Shown here piece by piece: positions 9,844 through 19,251 of a DNA stretch of 51,363 bases. The position numbers were made by a program, and so were the translations under genes. Origin of the DNA: Candidatus Bathyarchaeota archaeon (GTDB lineage Archaea; Thermoproteota; Bathyarchaeia; TCS64); NCBI GenBank assembly GCA_016783485.1, contig JADHWM010000004.1, positions 1 to 51,363 on the forward strand, in the 5' to 3' direction. Every line of letters starts with the position of its first letter. The first letter of the stretch is position 1. The notes under the pieces were generated by a model. It ran no database searches. It worked only from the letters and a program-made list of their open reading frames with translations, and was not told the origin of the DNA.

Positions 9844-10549
9844 GAACAAACGCGGATTCTTGGGAAAGATCATGGGTTTGGCCACATCGCCGAGGGATGT
9901 CTTCTCGGACATCGAGGAGATTGACCTCAAAAGGGGCATCGCCATAATCCTTGTCATCGCTGTCCTTTCAGGATGGGCTGGGATGACCTACTTCACGAAG
10001 ACAGAGCTGCAACTCCCGGGCATAGGATCGAGCCCTGGTGGATTCCATGGAGGCGGTCCCATGTTCAGCCCGGGGGCTCAGGACTCTAGTGGGCTCGATC
10101 CCGGGGAGATCCGCAGCCGCCTCACGCCCTTCATCGCGGTCGGTGGCATTCTAGGCGCAGTGACCAGATGGCTCGTACCCAGCGTCCTGATACTGTTAGC
10201 GGCGAACATATGGGTGGGGAAGGGGAGCTCCAAGAGGATGCTCGCGATGACCGGCTTCGCATCGGCGCCTCTGATCATCCAGCAGCTCCTAAGGGTCATC
10301 GACGCCTACACGATCAGCGTAGCCGACATTGCGTCCCTGACGGCGACCCAGGCGGCCTCCTCGGGCCTGCTCGGTAGACTCGTGAACCAGGCGTTCACAG
10401 TATTCAACCTGTTCGGGGTCCTCACAATAATGCTGACAGCGGTCGCTGTCTCGGTCAACTACGAGGCTACTCCCCGGCGAGCCGCCTTTGTCACAGTCTT
10501 GGCATATGTCGTGTATATGATCCTCCGAGTCTATCTGCCTATAATCTGA
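9836..10549 (+). CDS. Yip1-domain-like membrane protein
   Basis: GLATSPRDVFSDIEEIDLKRGIAIILVIAVLSGWAG and multiple TM helices. Overlaps the permease stop. Confidence 0.6.
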   Translation: MSENKRGFLGKIMGLATSPRDVFSDIEEIDLKRGIAIILVIAVLSGWAGMTYFTKTELQLPGIGSSPGGFHGGGPMFSPGAQDSSGLDPGEIRSRLTPFIAVGGILGAVTRWLVPSVLILLAANIWVGKGSSKRMLAMTGFASAPLIIQQLLRVIDAYTISVADIASLTATQAASSGLLGRLVNQAFTVFNLFGVLTIMLTAVAVSVNYEATPRRAAFVTVLAYVVYMILRVYLPII

Positions 10550-10564
10550 GAGTCTTCCAGGGGC

Positions 10565-11005
10565 TCACTGCCGGGTTTCCGCTATGAGGCTTCGGAGGGC
10601 TTCCACAGTCTTCGCACAGTCGCCTTCCTTGACCAGAATATGGTCCCTGAGGAATGTCGAGAGCGCGTATATGCTGACTCCCTCGTTCGCCAGCCTCCGG
10701 GAAACCACCGCCATGAAACCGACGATGGATAGATCCAGGACGATGTCGAACGTGATGAGGCGGTAGGGCCCATCCTCCCGGTACTCCTCGAACCTTTTCC
10801 TGAGCACCGCCCAATCCTCCGCCTTGACAACCAGGGAGACCTCGGCGACATCGAACGTCAGGGAGGAGAAGGGATCGAGATCGGCGATTATGCCCCTCGC
10901 TTTGTCATCCTCGCTCCTGTCGATGCTCACGATCATGAAGGAATCCGGATGGAGGGTTATCTCCGTCTCCGCTAGGAGTCTTCTTATGTTCTCGTCGAGG
11001 GCCAT
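10565..11005 (-). CDS. ACT-domain protein
   Basis: MALDENIRRLLAETEITLHPDSFMIV...SLVVKAEDW...LDLSIVGFMAVVSRRLANEGVSIYALSTFLRDHILVKEGD. The longer ORF start at 11362 looks spurious. Confidence 0.7.
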   Translation of the reverse strand: MALDENIRRLLAETEITLHPDSFMIVSIDRSEDDKARGIIADLDPFSSLTFDVAEVSLVVKAEDWAVLRKRFEEYREDGPYRLITFDIVLDLSIVGFMAVVSRRLANEGVSIYALSTFLRDHILVKEGDCAKTVEALRSLIAETRQ

Positions 11006-11130
11006 CTCGACGGACCTATGAGTCGAACGACTAAAAAGTTGAGCGGCTTGGCCGCCTACTGATACGAAAACTTGCACGCGGAGCGAACGCCGAGGACACC
11101 CGGCTCTATCTCGTGAAGGCTTGATGACCG

Positions 11131-12033
11131 CTAGATCTCGATCCGCATCCCGTCGAAGGCTGCCTCGAACCCCCTTTCTTCGAGGATTGATGCAGCCTGG
11201 TGCCCAGGATCCAGCAACGGATTCGTGTGGTTGAGATGAGTGTAGACGACCCTCCCGATGCCCCTCCCCTGGAGGATCTCGACGCTCTCCTCCACGGGGA
11301 CGTGGCCCAGGTCGTACGAGGTCTTCGCCAATCCGCTGACCCTGGCCAGCTCGTCGTCCCACCAGAAGGTGGCGTCTAGCATGAAGAGGTCGGCTCCTTT
11401 CACCCGCGTCAGGACCTCGTCTGAGAGCCGCCCGATGTCGGGGGTGTAAATGAACCTCGCCCCGTCGGATTCGATCTCGTAGCCGTAGGTGCTGCTGGGG
11501 AAGTGTGATCCGTCGTCGAGCCTGTCGGTGTGCTCGATCTGGAACCCCGAGACCTTCAGTTCGGGCAGCGGCTCCACGGTCTTCTCCTCCTCGAGCTCGA
11601 TGGGCTTAACGTAGTTCCTAGCCAGCCTCCCTATGTCCCCGAAGAAACTGCACCTTCCCTGGGACCCGAACATGAACCTGATAAGGTCGGGAGGAGCGTA
11701 GACGGGGATGGAGAAGCTCTTTCCCGTCGAGAACTCAGCGACGCCGACGGTGTGATCCCCATGCCCGTGGGTCAGGAAGATGGCCTCTATCCTGCTCTGG
11801 CGTCCGTGCTCGGCCTCCTCCGGCCTGGGGGTGAGTCCGGTCTTCTCAAGCTGGAACTTGAGGTCTGGGGTGGCGTCAAAGAGAACCTGCTGCCCCCCGT
11901 CGATGGAGACAGCGACCGATGAGCGCGTCCTGCTTTGCCCCGAGGTCGTGCGCGCCCGGGTGCAGTTGTCGCAGCAGCAGTCCCACTGGGGGACGCCCCC
12001 GTTGGAGCCTGAGCCGAGAACTGTGACGATCAT
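11131..12033 (-). CDS. MBL-fold metallohydrolase (PqqB-like)
   Basis: MIVTVLGSGSNGGVPQWDCCCDNC and LTHGHGDHTVGV metallo-beta-lactamase motif. Confidence 0.8.
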   Translation of the reverse strand: MIVTVLGSGSNGGVPQWDCCCDNCTRARTTSGQSRTRSSVAVSIDGGQQVLFDATPDLKFQLEKTGLTPRPEEAEHGRQSRIEAIFLTHGHGDHTVGVAEFSTGKSFSIPVYAPPDLIRFMFGSQGRCSFFGDIGRLARNYVKPIELEEEKTVEPLPELKVSGFQIEHTDRLDDGSHFPSSTYGYEIESDGARFIYTPDIGRLSDEVLTRVKGADLFMLDATFWWDDELARVSGLAKTSYDLGHVPVEESVEILQGRGIGRVVYTHLNHTNPLLDPGHQAASILEERGFEAAFDGMRIEI

Positions 12034-12110
12034 ACAGGTTTCTGGTCTTGGCGGGTTCTTAAAAGCTGAGTGGGCGGGCTAGGCTACCCTTTTACGGGGA
12101 TGCGGGTTAT

Positions 12111-12686
12111 ATGGGCTCGATGGCGGAGGTCTACAAGCCGGCCGAGGACACCCTCCTCCTGCTGAGGCACGCCGAGAGATTGGTTGAGGGCGATGTTCTC
12201 GAGATGGGCACGGGGAGCGGATACATCGCTATCGAGCTCTCCCGCTTGCCTCGGGTGAGGAGGGTTGTGGGGGTGGACATCGATCCCAAGGCCGTCGGGA
12301 TGGCCCGGAATAACGCCCTCGAGGCGGGGGTCTCGGACGAGGTCGGGTTCTTGGAGAGCGATCTTTTCCAGAATCTCGGGGATTCCAGGTTCAACTGGAT
12401 TCTGTTCAACCCGCCTTATCTGCCCAGCGAGGGCGCCATCGACGAACTCTCCTGGGCCGGGGGTGGAACAGGTGGGGAGCTGCTCATGAGGTTTCTGAGC
12501 GAGGCTCCACCCCACCTCTCCCCCGGTGGGTGCATCCTTGCTGTTGTCTCCTCCCAGACGAATTTCGACTTCGAGAAAGCTGAACAGCAGTATAAAACAG
12601 AAGTCCTGGAAGAGGTTTCTCTTTTCTTCGAGACCTTGTTGTGCGTGGTGTTTGTCCCGTCAGCCTTTCCTGAGGCCGAGGTATAA
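12111..12686 (+). CDS. HemK2/PrmC-like class I methyltransferase
   Basis: VYKPAEDTLLLL, LEMGTGSGYIAIEL, FNPPYLPS (NPPY motif). Confidence 0.85.
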   Translation: MGSMAEVYKPAEDTLLLLRHAERLVEGDVLEMGTGSGYIAIELSRLPRVRRVVGVDIDPKAVGMARNNALEAGVSDEVGFLESDLFQNLGDSRFNWILFNPPYLPSEGAIDELSWAGGGTGGELLMRFLSEAPPHLSPGGCILAVVSSQTNFDFEKAEQQYKTEVLEEVSLFFETLLCVVFVPSAFPEAEV

Positions 12687-12977
12687 TCCCCCGACGAACG
12701 CCGCTCCGAATGGGGCGTGAACGATAAAGTCTGTCAACCAGGTCTGGGCTCCCGCTGTTTGGCCCAAAAGTTCATTGGCGAAAACCTGGAGCGCCCCGTA
12801 GTCGATGGTTATGATGTTCTCGTAAGCAAGATACTGCAGACTTAGGAAGAATAGCCCTATGATGACGGCGATGAGCTTCGCAGCTTTCTTGACCGCGAAG
12901 CCTACAAGGAAACCGCCCACACCACCTATGCCGAGCTCCCCAATTAAGGGAGTCCAGAGATCAGATAGCGAAATCAT
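12660..12977 (-). CDS. FUN14-family membrane protein
   Basis: GELGIGGVGGFLVGFAVKKAAKLIAVIIGLFFLSLQYLAYENIITIDY. Start placed at the internal ATG (MISLSDL). Confidence 0.7.
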   Translation of the reverse strand: MISLSDLWTPLIGELGIGGVGGFLVGFAVKKAAKLIAVIIGLFFLSLQYLAYENIITIDYGALQVFANELLGQTAGAQTWLTDFIVHAPFGAAFVGGLYLGLRKG

Positions 12978-13113
12978 ATCGAAGATATACCTTTGCGGCC
13001 TAATATTTAACGGATTAGGACTAGGGAAACGGAGTATGATCGTCTGAACATTTTTCCGTATTGCGAAGCAGCCCGGAGCCCCTCGCAACGATTCATTATC
13101 TTGGCGCGATCCC

Positions 13114-13683
13114 TCACTCGACGATGGGGTTGATATAGTCGACGGAAATCAGGCATCCGAGACACCATTTTTTCTCGTACCGGTGGCACTCAGAGCATAG
13201 TTTCCCACAGGGGGTCTCCTCTGAATGGGCGGGGGCGACTTTTATCCCGATATCCCCGTGGATCGGCGTGCCCAGGTAGTGGGTGTACACGATGTCCACG
13301 TCGTGGAGGTCTCTGAACGACTCGATGGTGGAGTTGATGGTCTTATCCTCCTCGCCCCAGACCGCGATGTGTATGTTCGCCTTCTCCGGGGTTCTGAAGA
13401 TGTTGAGCACCCTTGGGCAGCTCTTAAGCATTTGCTCAACGTTCCTTCTCGTCTCCTCGTTCCTCACTTCTAGCCCCACGCAGGCCATCTTGTAACCCGC
13501 TACCGCGAGGTTCAGCCCAGCCTCTATGATGACTGAACGGCCTTCAAGAAGCTGTTTCACCCTGCTTGTGACGGTAGGCCGCGAAGACCCCACTTTCTCT
13601 GCTATCTCGGTGATCGATGTTCTCCCGTCTTTCTGTAACTCGTACAAGATTTTGAGGTCGAGTTTGTCAAATTTGATAGTCAA
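13114..13683 (-). CDS. Lrp/AsnC-family regulator with C-terminal cysteine cluster
   Basis: KLDLKILYELQKDGRTSITEIAEKVGSSRPTVTSRVKQLLEG wHTH; C-terminal CGKLCSECHRYEKKWCLGC. TTG start chosen after AGAGGAG; the ORF can extend to ATG at 13770. Confidence 0.75.
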   Translation of the reverse strand: MTIKFDKLDLKILYELQKDGRTSITEIAEKVGSSRPTVTSRVKQLLEGRSVIIEAGLNLAVAGYKMACVGLEVRNEETRRNVEQMLKSCPRVLNIFRTPEKANIHIAVWGEEDKTINSTIESFRDLHDVDIVYTHYLGTPIHGDIGIKVAPAHSEETPCGKLCSECHRYEKKWCLGCLISVDYINPIVE

Positions 13684-13747
13684 TTCCACTCCTCTTGTAC
13701 TGGTCCAACATGTATATATGTCGTTTTGTAAATCAGATACAATCTGT

Positions 13748-13775
13748 AAAAGATGATGCCTTGGTGGCATCTTTT
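13748..13775. repeat. Inverted repeat between the Lrp-like gene and the Ccm locus
   Basis: AAAAGATGATGCC-TTGGT-GGCATCTTTT (GATGCC/GGCATC with outer AAAA/TTTT). Confidence 0.6.
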
Positions 13776-13915
13776 CTCTTAGAATCCTTAATGTATTCGG
13801 TCATATTGTCCAAATGTTACCTTTATTAACCTTGTTTTTGAATGTTGTTTTGCATTTTATATCATGAGAAAATATAAAAGTCTATAAGTGGGTTTGTCAC
13901 TGGAATCTGGATACA

Positions 13916-15586
13916 TTGCATCCGCTCAGGTTGATTGGGATCATGGCACGAAAAGTTTCAGGGTCGATTCGCATCACTCTCCTGCTCTCTCTGATGGTAT
14001 CGATCTTGGTCGCTCCAGCCTCAGCACAGGAAGGCGATCAGGCTTTGATCGTTGGGTCCATCTCTTCGGGTGGTCTCCCCGTGGAGGAGCTGGAGATCAT
14101 AATCAACATGGCGATGGGCGAGACCTATATCCCGATCTTCAACGCCACCACCGACTCCGAGGGGCGGTTCGAGGTCTTCGATGACCTGTTCGGTAACTCG
14201 TTCCTGCTCGAGTTCCAGTACGGGGGAATATCGCATCTCGAAGCCTTCGTCTCGGTGAACGACACCTACACAGTTGATTTCGATCTCTCAGGTGGCCTAG
14301 AGTTCGTGGTCCTCGGCCTCGATGGACGGGGAGTCGAGGGAGTCCATGTGAATCTTGTTAACAAGATCGGCTATGCCGTGGGCCATGCTGAAACCGATTC
14401 GTCTGGTTCGGGAAAATTCGAGGGTTTAAACATGGGGGATCCCTTCGTGCTTGTCTTCGACTACGAGGGTGTGCCCTACTCTGAGATCATCGAATTCGTC
14501 AACAGCACCACCGCCAGCGTCGAACTGCATCTCCTCGAGACCACAACTAGCGATGAGCGCATTGAGGCGAATATGCACCACGTGGTCGTCGAGATGGAGG
14601 GCGATTATCTCAGCGTTTGGGAGGGCATAACTTTCCGTAATCTGGGGGATCAGATTTTCAACAACAGCTGGCTCAAGATTTGGCTCCCCCCTGCGGCAGA
14701 AGAGATTGACAGCGATGTTATGGACTGCTGCGTCCAGACCACGGAGGAGGGTATCCTCATCGATCCCATGGACCCAATCTTTCCCGCTGGCACATTTGAG
14801 ACAAAAGTGGAGTACAAGATCAAAGCCAAGTCCTCCAAACAGGTCCTCGCCGCGAGGATGGAGTACGATACCCCCTCCTTTCTATTCCTCATCGCGAAAA
14901 TGCCGGGTGTCACGCTTGAGAGCCCCGTCGGGCTCACATTTGATAGCGAGAGAAACCTGGGTGGGACAGACTACCTCATCTACCGGGGCATCGATCTCAC
15001 GGCTGGTGAGACTGTCAGCGTGCAGTTCAATGGGCTGGTCAGCTGGACCGACGTCCTCCTGAGAAACCCCCTGATATGGGCTGGAGGGCTCCTTGTGGCC
15101 CCCATTGCACTCTTGGTGTATTTTTTCGTCTTGAAGAAAGACGGTGGCTCAGAGGAGCCCAAGCAACAGTCGGTGGCACCATTGAGCGAGGCTTTGGAAA
15201 CTCCCCGATCTGAGAGGGAGGAACCCCCGTCGGCGGGCGAACGCTCAATCGAGGATCTGGAGGTGGAACGGAACGCGTTGAGGTCCGTCCTGAAAAAAAT
15301 CGAGGAAGATCACCGGAAGGGCGAGATATCCGATGAGGCGTATCGTAGTCTGAAGTCAAAGTACCGCGATAACCTCAAAGAAATCGAAGCTGAGTTGCAG
15401 AGTCCCCCGGTGGACGACGAGCGGGAGGGCCTCATGGCTGAGGAGTTAGCGATTGGATCCGTGCTTGAGAAGATCGCATCGGATCATGAAGAAGGGCTGC
15501 TCTCCGAAGGGGCATATAATCGGCTGAGGGAAAGGTACGAGGAGCGCCTAGCCGAGGTCAGAGCGAAGCTCGGGAAGAACAGTTAG
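13916..15586 (+). CDS. Secreted/membrane-anchored protein with Ig-like N-terminal domain, one TM and two C-terminal helical-hairpin repeats
   Basis: Signal peptide ending APASAQ. TM LIWAGGLLVAPIALLVYFFVL. Repeats LEVERNALRSVLKKIEEDHRKGEISDEAYRSLKSKY and LMAEELAIGSVLEKIASDHEEGLLSEGAYNRLRERY. Confidence 0.65.
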   Translation: MHPLRLIGIMARKVSGSIRITLLLSLMVSILVAPASAQEGDQALIVGSISSGGLPVEELEIIINMAMGETYIPIFNATTDSEGRFEVFDDLFGNSFLLEFQYGGISHLEAFVSVNDTYTVDFDLSGGLEFVVLGLDGRGVEGVHVNLVNKIGYAVGHAETDSSGSGKFEGLNMGDPFVLVFDYEGVPYSEIIEFVNSTTASVELHLLETTTSDERIEANMHHVVVEMEGDYLSVWEGITFRNLGDQIFNNSWLKIWLPPAAEEIDSDVMDCCVQTTEEGILIDPMDPIFPAGTFETKVEYKIKAKSSKQVLAARMEYDTPSFLFLIAKMPGVTLESPVGLTFDSERNLGGTDYLIYRGIDLTAGETVSVQFNGLVSWTDVLLRNPLIWAGGLLVAPIALLVYFFVLKKDGGSEEPKQQSVAPLSEALETPRSEREEPPSAGERSIEDLEVERNALRSVLKKIEEDHRKGEISDEAYRSLKSKYRDNLKEIEAELQSPPVDDEREGLMAEELAIGSVLEKIASDHEEGLLSEGAYNRLRERYEERLAEVRAKLGKNS

Positions 15587-15610
15587 ACAGCTGCATCGAT
15601 GTGTTGAACC

Positions 15611-17530
15611 ATGATTGGATTCGTGAGCCTGGTCATTGCCGCCATCGTCACGGAGTTGACGGTGATTCTCTACGTCGTAGGATTGTACAGGAAACGATCG
15701 GACCTGGAGAGATTCGGGGACCGCGGTGTCCAGGCGTCATTCGCGTTGTTCACCCTTGCCTCCCTCTATCTGCTCTATCTCCTCCTCACCCATGATTTCA
15801 ACAACCTCTACGTGGCCACCCACAGCAACAGGAGTCTCCCCTTCGCCTATCTGGTCTCTGCGTTCTGGGCGGGGCAGGAGGGATCCCTTCTGCTCTGGGG
15901 CTGGTTGACTTCCCTCACGGCTCTCATAGTGGCGAGGAAGCCCAGATCGGTTGACAAGTTTAAACCCTACGTCGCGACCATCCTCGTCATCATACAGCTC
16001 TTCTTCGTGCTAACCATGATCTTCGCCTCCAACCCCTTCGAGAAGATGAGCTTCACACCGGCCGATGGGCAGGGGCTCAACCCTCTGCTGATGGACCCGG
16101 GGATGGTGATACACCCCCCGACTTTGTTCGTTGGATATGCCCTTATTGCGGTCCCATTCGCGTACGCCATGGCGGGGCTCATCACAAAGGACGAGGATTG
16201 GCTCAAACACATTAGAACCTGGGCAGTTGTCGCCTGGCTGTTCCTATCCTTGGGAATCGCCCTAGGCGGATGGTGGTCGTATCACGTCCTCGGGTGGGGG
16301 GGTTACTGGGCGTGGGACCCCGTCGAGAACGCTTCCCTGATGCCCTGGCTCATCATCACGGCGTTCCTCCACTCCATGGTGATCCAGGAGGGTAAGAAGG
16401 GGATGAAGCTCTGGAACATGGTCCTCGTCACCTTCAGCTTCCTCCTCGTCATCTACGCCACGTTCCTCACCCGGAGCGGCATCATCCAGTCGGTCCACTC
16501 CTTCGCTGGATCGGCTGTAGGCCAGTACTTCGGAGTCTTCTTGGCGATCTCGACTCTCTCCACCGTTGCTCTCATCGCGAAACGCCGTAATTGGCTCAAG
16601 AGCAGGAACATCTTCGAGGCCTACCTCTCCAAGGAGTCGGCGTTCCTGTTCAACAACCTCCTATTCACGGTGCTCACCCTCCTGATCATGCTGGGGACCA
16701 CGTTCCCCATCATATCCGAGGCGGTCAGGGGATACCAGGTCATGGTCGGCCCCGGATACTTCCAGCAGACGGCTTCGCCCTTATCGATTATACTGGTGTT
16801 CCTCATGGGCTTGTGCCCCTTGATCGCGTGGAGGCAGGCCTCCGTCGCGAGCCTCAGGAGGAACCTCACTTTCCCCGTGATCACGACCGTTGCCACAACC
16901 GTGATCCTCTACTTCTTCGGCGTGAGCCAGCCGGGGGCGATGATCGTCTCGGCATCCATCGGCTTCTCCCTGGGCTCGATCCTACTGGAGTTCTACAGGG
17001 CCACCGACCCCGACGAGCCCATGCCTTTAGGTGGGCGGGTATCGACGCTGATAGGGGCGGTGAAAAGGAATCAGAGGAGATACGGCGGACACATCGTCCA
17101 TCTCTCGATAATCCTGCTCATCGGGGGCATAGCGGGCTCCAGCATCTATGAGAACTCCAAGATGGTGACCCTGGGCATCGGGGAAGCCTTCGACATCGGC
17201 CCCTACACCATCGAGATGACGGACATCTATTCTGTCCAGGAAACGGAGAGGCAGATATACTCGGTTCAACTCGATGTCTACAAAAATGGGGTGAAGATCC
17301 ATGAGGCGGACCCATCCATCGCGTACTACTTCCAGAGAGAGGCGTCGTACCGATATCCCTGGGTAAAAGCTCAAGGTCTATCGGAACTCTACTTTATCTA
17401 CGAGAGCTCATCCGCGGGCAGGGCGACCTACACGTTCAAGATCGTTCCTCAGATACTCTTACTCTGGATCGGTACGCTTGTGGGGCTCATCGGCGGCGCA
17501 GTAGCCGTCTGGCCCGTAAAAAAGAGGTAA
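15611..17530 (+). CDS. ccmF: Cytochrome c maturation heme lyase CcmF
   Basis: SAFWAGQEGSLLLWGW, IHPPTLFVGY, and WWD motif GGWWSYHVLGWGGYWAWDPVENASLMPWL. Confidence 0.93.
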   Translation: MIGFVSLVIAAIVTELTVILYVVGLYRKRSDLERFGDRGVQASFALFTLASLYLLYLLLTHDFNNLYVATHSNRSLPFAYLVSAFWAGQEGSLLLWGWLTSLTALIVARKPRSVDKFKPYVATILVIIQLFFVLTMIFASNPFEKMSFTPADGQGLNPLLMDPGMVIHPPTLFVGYALIAVPFAYAMAGLITKDEDWLKHIRTWAVVAWLFLSLGIALGGWWSYHVLGWGGYWAWDPVENASLMPWLIITAFLHSMVIQEGKKGMKLWNMVLVTFSFLLVIYATFLTRSGIIQSVHSFAGSAVGQYFGVFLAISTLSTVALIAKRRNWLKSRNIFEAYLSKESAFLFNNLLFTVLTLLIMLGTTFPIISEAVRGYQVMVGPGYFQQTASPLSIILVFLMGLCPLIAWRQASVASLRRNLTFPVITTVATTVILYFFGVSQPGAMIVSASIGFSLGSILLEFYRATDPDEPMPLGGRVSTLIGAVKRNQRRYGGHIVHLSIILLIGGIAGSSIYENSKMVTLGIGEAFDIGPYTIEMTDIYSVQETERQIYSVQLDVYKNGVKIHEADPSIAYYFQREASYRYPWVKAQGLSELYFIYESSSAGRATYTFKIVPQILLLWIGTLVGLIGGAVAVWPVKKR

Positions 17531-17537
17531 CCTCTAA

Positions 17538-18056
17538 ATGAATATGGATAAGGCATCAGCTTTCATTGCGCTCATAATATTCGGTAGCCTGACCCTAGCC
17601 TACGGCACGGCTTCGTTTGCGAGAGATCCAGTCGCCGATATCACGAAGGAGCTGATCTGCGTATGTGGGTGCGGGAAGGTCACTTACGACTGTTACTGTG
17701 ACCTCGCGAAGGAGTGGAAGGAACAGATCACCCAAGACGTTGCGTCGGGAAAGACCGCGCAGCAGATCATCGCCAGCTATGTAGAGACATACGGGGATTC
17801 CGTCCTCGCTACGCCGAAAAAGTCGGGGCTCGAGCTCTCGATCTGGACTTTACCGATATTTGCTGCTGTTTTCGGTACCGTGGTGATCTACACCTACGCG
17901 AAGAAAAAGTCCCCCATCCCCGACTCTGAGGTCGATTCGAGGATTCTGGAACCTGATTCGAAGAAGAGGAAGAAGGGCGACGCATCAAAGTCCGTGGCGC
18001 GCTACGACAAATTACTCCGGAAGGAGTACGAGAAACAGAAGAAGAAAAGGCGTTAA
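17538..18056 (+). CDS. ccmH: CcmH-like protein with atypical Cys motif
   Basis: ELICVCGCGKVTYDCYCDLAKEWKEQITQDVASGKTAQQIIASYVETYGDSVLATPKKSGLELSIWTLP. CcmH-like layout with signal peptide and C-terminal TM. Confidence 0.8.
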   Translation: MNMDKASAFIALIIFGSLTLAYGTASFARDPVADITKELICVCGCGKVTYDCYCDLAKEWKEQITQDVASGKTAQQIIASYVETYGDSVLATPKKSGLELSIWTLPIFAAVFGTVVIYTYAKKKSPIPDSEVDSRILEPDSKKRKKGDASKSVARYDKLLRKEYEKQKKKRR

Positions 18057-18082
18057 ACCCTTCGAGGAATGGTTGTGGCTCG

Positions 18083-18316
18083 ATGACGTACAGAATCAGT
18101 TTCAGGGAGAGCCGCTGCGTCCTATGTCGATTCTGTGAAGTTGTCTGCGCCCTCTCCATGGGGGACGAGTTTGAACCAGATGCCTCCCACATCAGAGAGA
18201 TCCGGGGCAACGCCGACACCGCGGAGTTCGTATGTGATCCCCCCGAGGCATGTCGAAGCGAGCCGAGATGCGTAGACTCATGTGATCAACGGGCGATCCG
18301 CTACTCTGAGGCATAA
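18083..18316 (+). CDS. Small ferredoxin-like iron-sulfur protein
   Basis: CVLCRFCEVVC (CX2CX2CX3C) plus CDPPEACRSEPRCVDSCDQRAI. Confidence 0.65.
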   Translation: MTYRISFRESRCVLCRFCEVVCALSMGDEFEPDASHIREIRGNADTAEFVCDPPEACRSEPRCVDSCDQRAIRYSEA

Positions 18317-18567
18317 TTCCTCCAACACACCCATCACCGGCTCCTTCCTTGACCAAGGGGGCTGTGCAACGTGGTGCTCGCGCTGATACCCGTCTACGCT
18401 TGCTTCACGTTCCTGGAGCAGTTCACGTACCAGCACGTCCCACAACCATCTCTAGGCTCGACATTGGGGACTCAAGGGCGGAGGCTTCGCTCGTCAGAGT
18501 CTCGCCGCACGCGGATGAATCAGCAGATGTTTTCGGTCACCCTGAGGTCGTAACGACGGGATTTCCC

Positions 18568-19251
18568 TTATTCCTGGAAGACATGCCCGAATAACAAGAA
18601 CGATGCAACTCCGATGGCAAGCAGGAAGGCCAGAAGGAGCTGTATCTCGGGCAGAACCTCCATCAACGTATAGCCCGCGAGTATCCGCCCGGCTGCTTGG
18701 GTGCTGGGTATCAGGACAGGTACGGAGACCGGGAAGAAGAGGAACGAGAGCAGCAGAGTCTTTCCCTCGGAGTACATTACGAGGGCCGAGACCACCGAGC
18801 CCACCAGGGCCAAGTCCATCACCCCCACCACGAACAGAACGAGGAGCGCCGGGATCGCGGCGACATTGAGGTTGAGGAAGATGATCGACGACATGATCGT
18901 GGTCAGCAGGACCAGGAGGAGGACCACGAGGCTGTATATCACCTTCCCCATCAGCACGACGAAGGGCGGGGTCGGGAGGCTCCGGAGCCCCTCGATGGTC
19001 CCCCTGTCCACCTCCCGGGCGAAGCTCGTGGTGAGGGTGAGGATGCTGGAGAAATAGATGACTATCCAGAGGGCCGCCGAGAGGACCTCGGGGGTCTTTA
19101 TCAGGGAGCCCCTCCAGGCGAAGCTGCTCACCAGGATGGAGGTCATCGCGAAGGCGATGATGCTCAGGAGCTCGTGGGCGCGCCTCAGCTCCACGGTGAG
19201 GTCCTTCACCGCCAGGGCGAGGGCGAACATTAGGTTGTCTCCCTCCCCCAT
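18568..19251 (-). CDS. ccmB: Heme exporter permease CcmB
   Basis: LAVKDLTVELRRAHELLSIIAFAMTSILVSSFAW; ARE.DRGTIEGLRSLP; six hydrophobic segments; directly after ccmA. Confidence 0.85.
   Translation of the reverse strand: MGEGDNLMFALALAVKDLTVELRRAHELLSIIAFAMTSILVSSFAWRGSLIKTPEVLSAALWIVIYFSSILTLTTSFAREVDRGTIEGLRSLPTPPFVVLMGKVIYSLVVLLLVLLTTIMSSIIFLNLNVAAIPALLVLFVVGVMDLALVGSVVSALVMYSEGKTLLLSFLFFPVSVPVLIPSTQAAGRILAGYTLMEVLPEIQLLLAFLLAIGVASFLLFGHVFQE

Noticed and set aside
9160-9957. 265-aa ORF antisense to the MacB-like permease
   Set aside because: Shadow ORF with highly acidic composition; no domain features.
18349-18594. Plus-strand ORFs 18349-18594 and 18371-18553 after the ferredoxin-like gene
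   Set aside because: No recognisable domain, overlaps the 3' end of ccmB on the other strand, composition looks non-coding.
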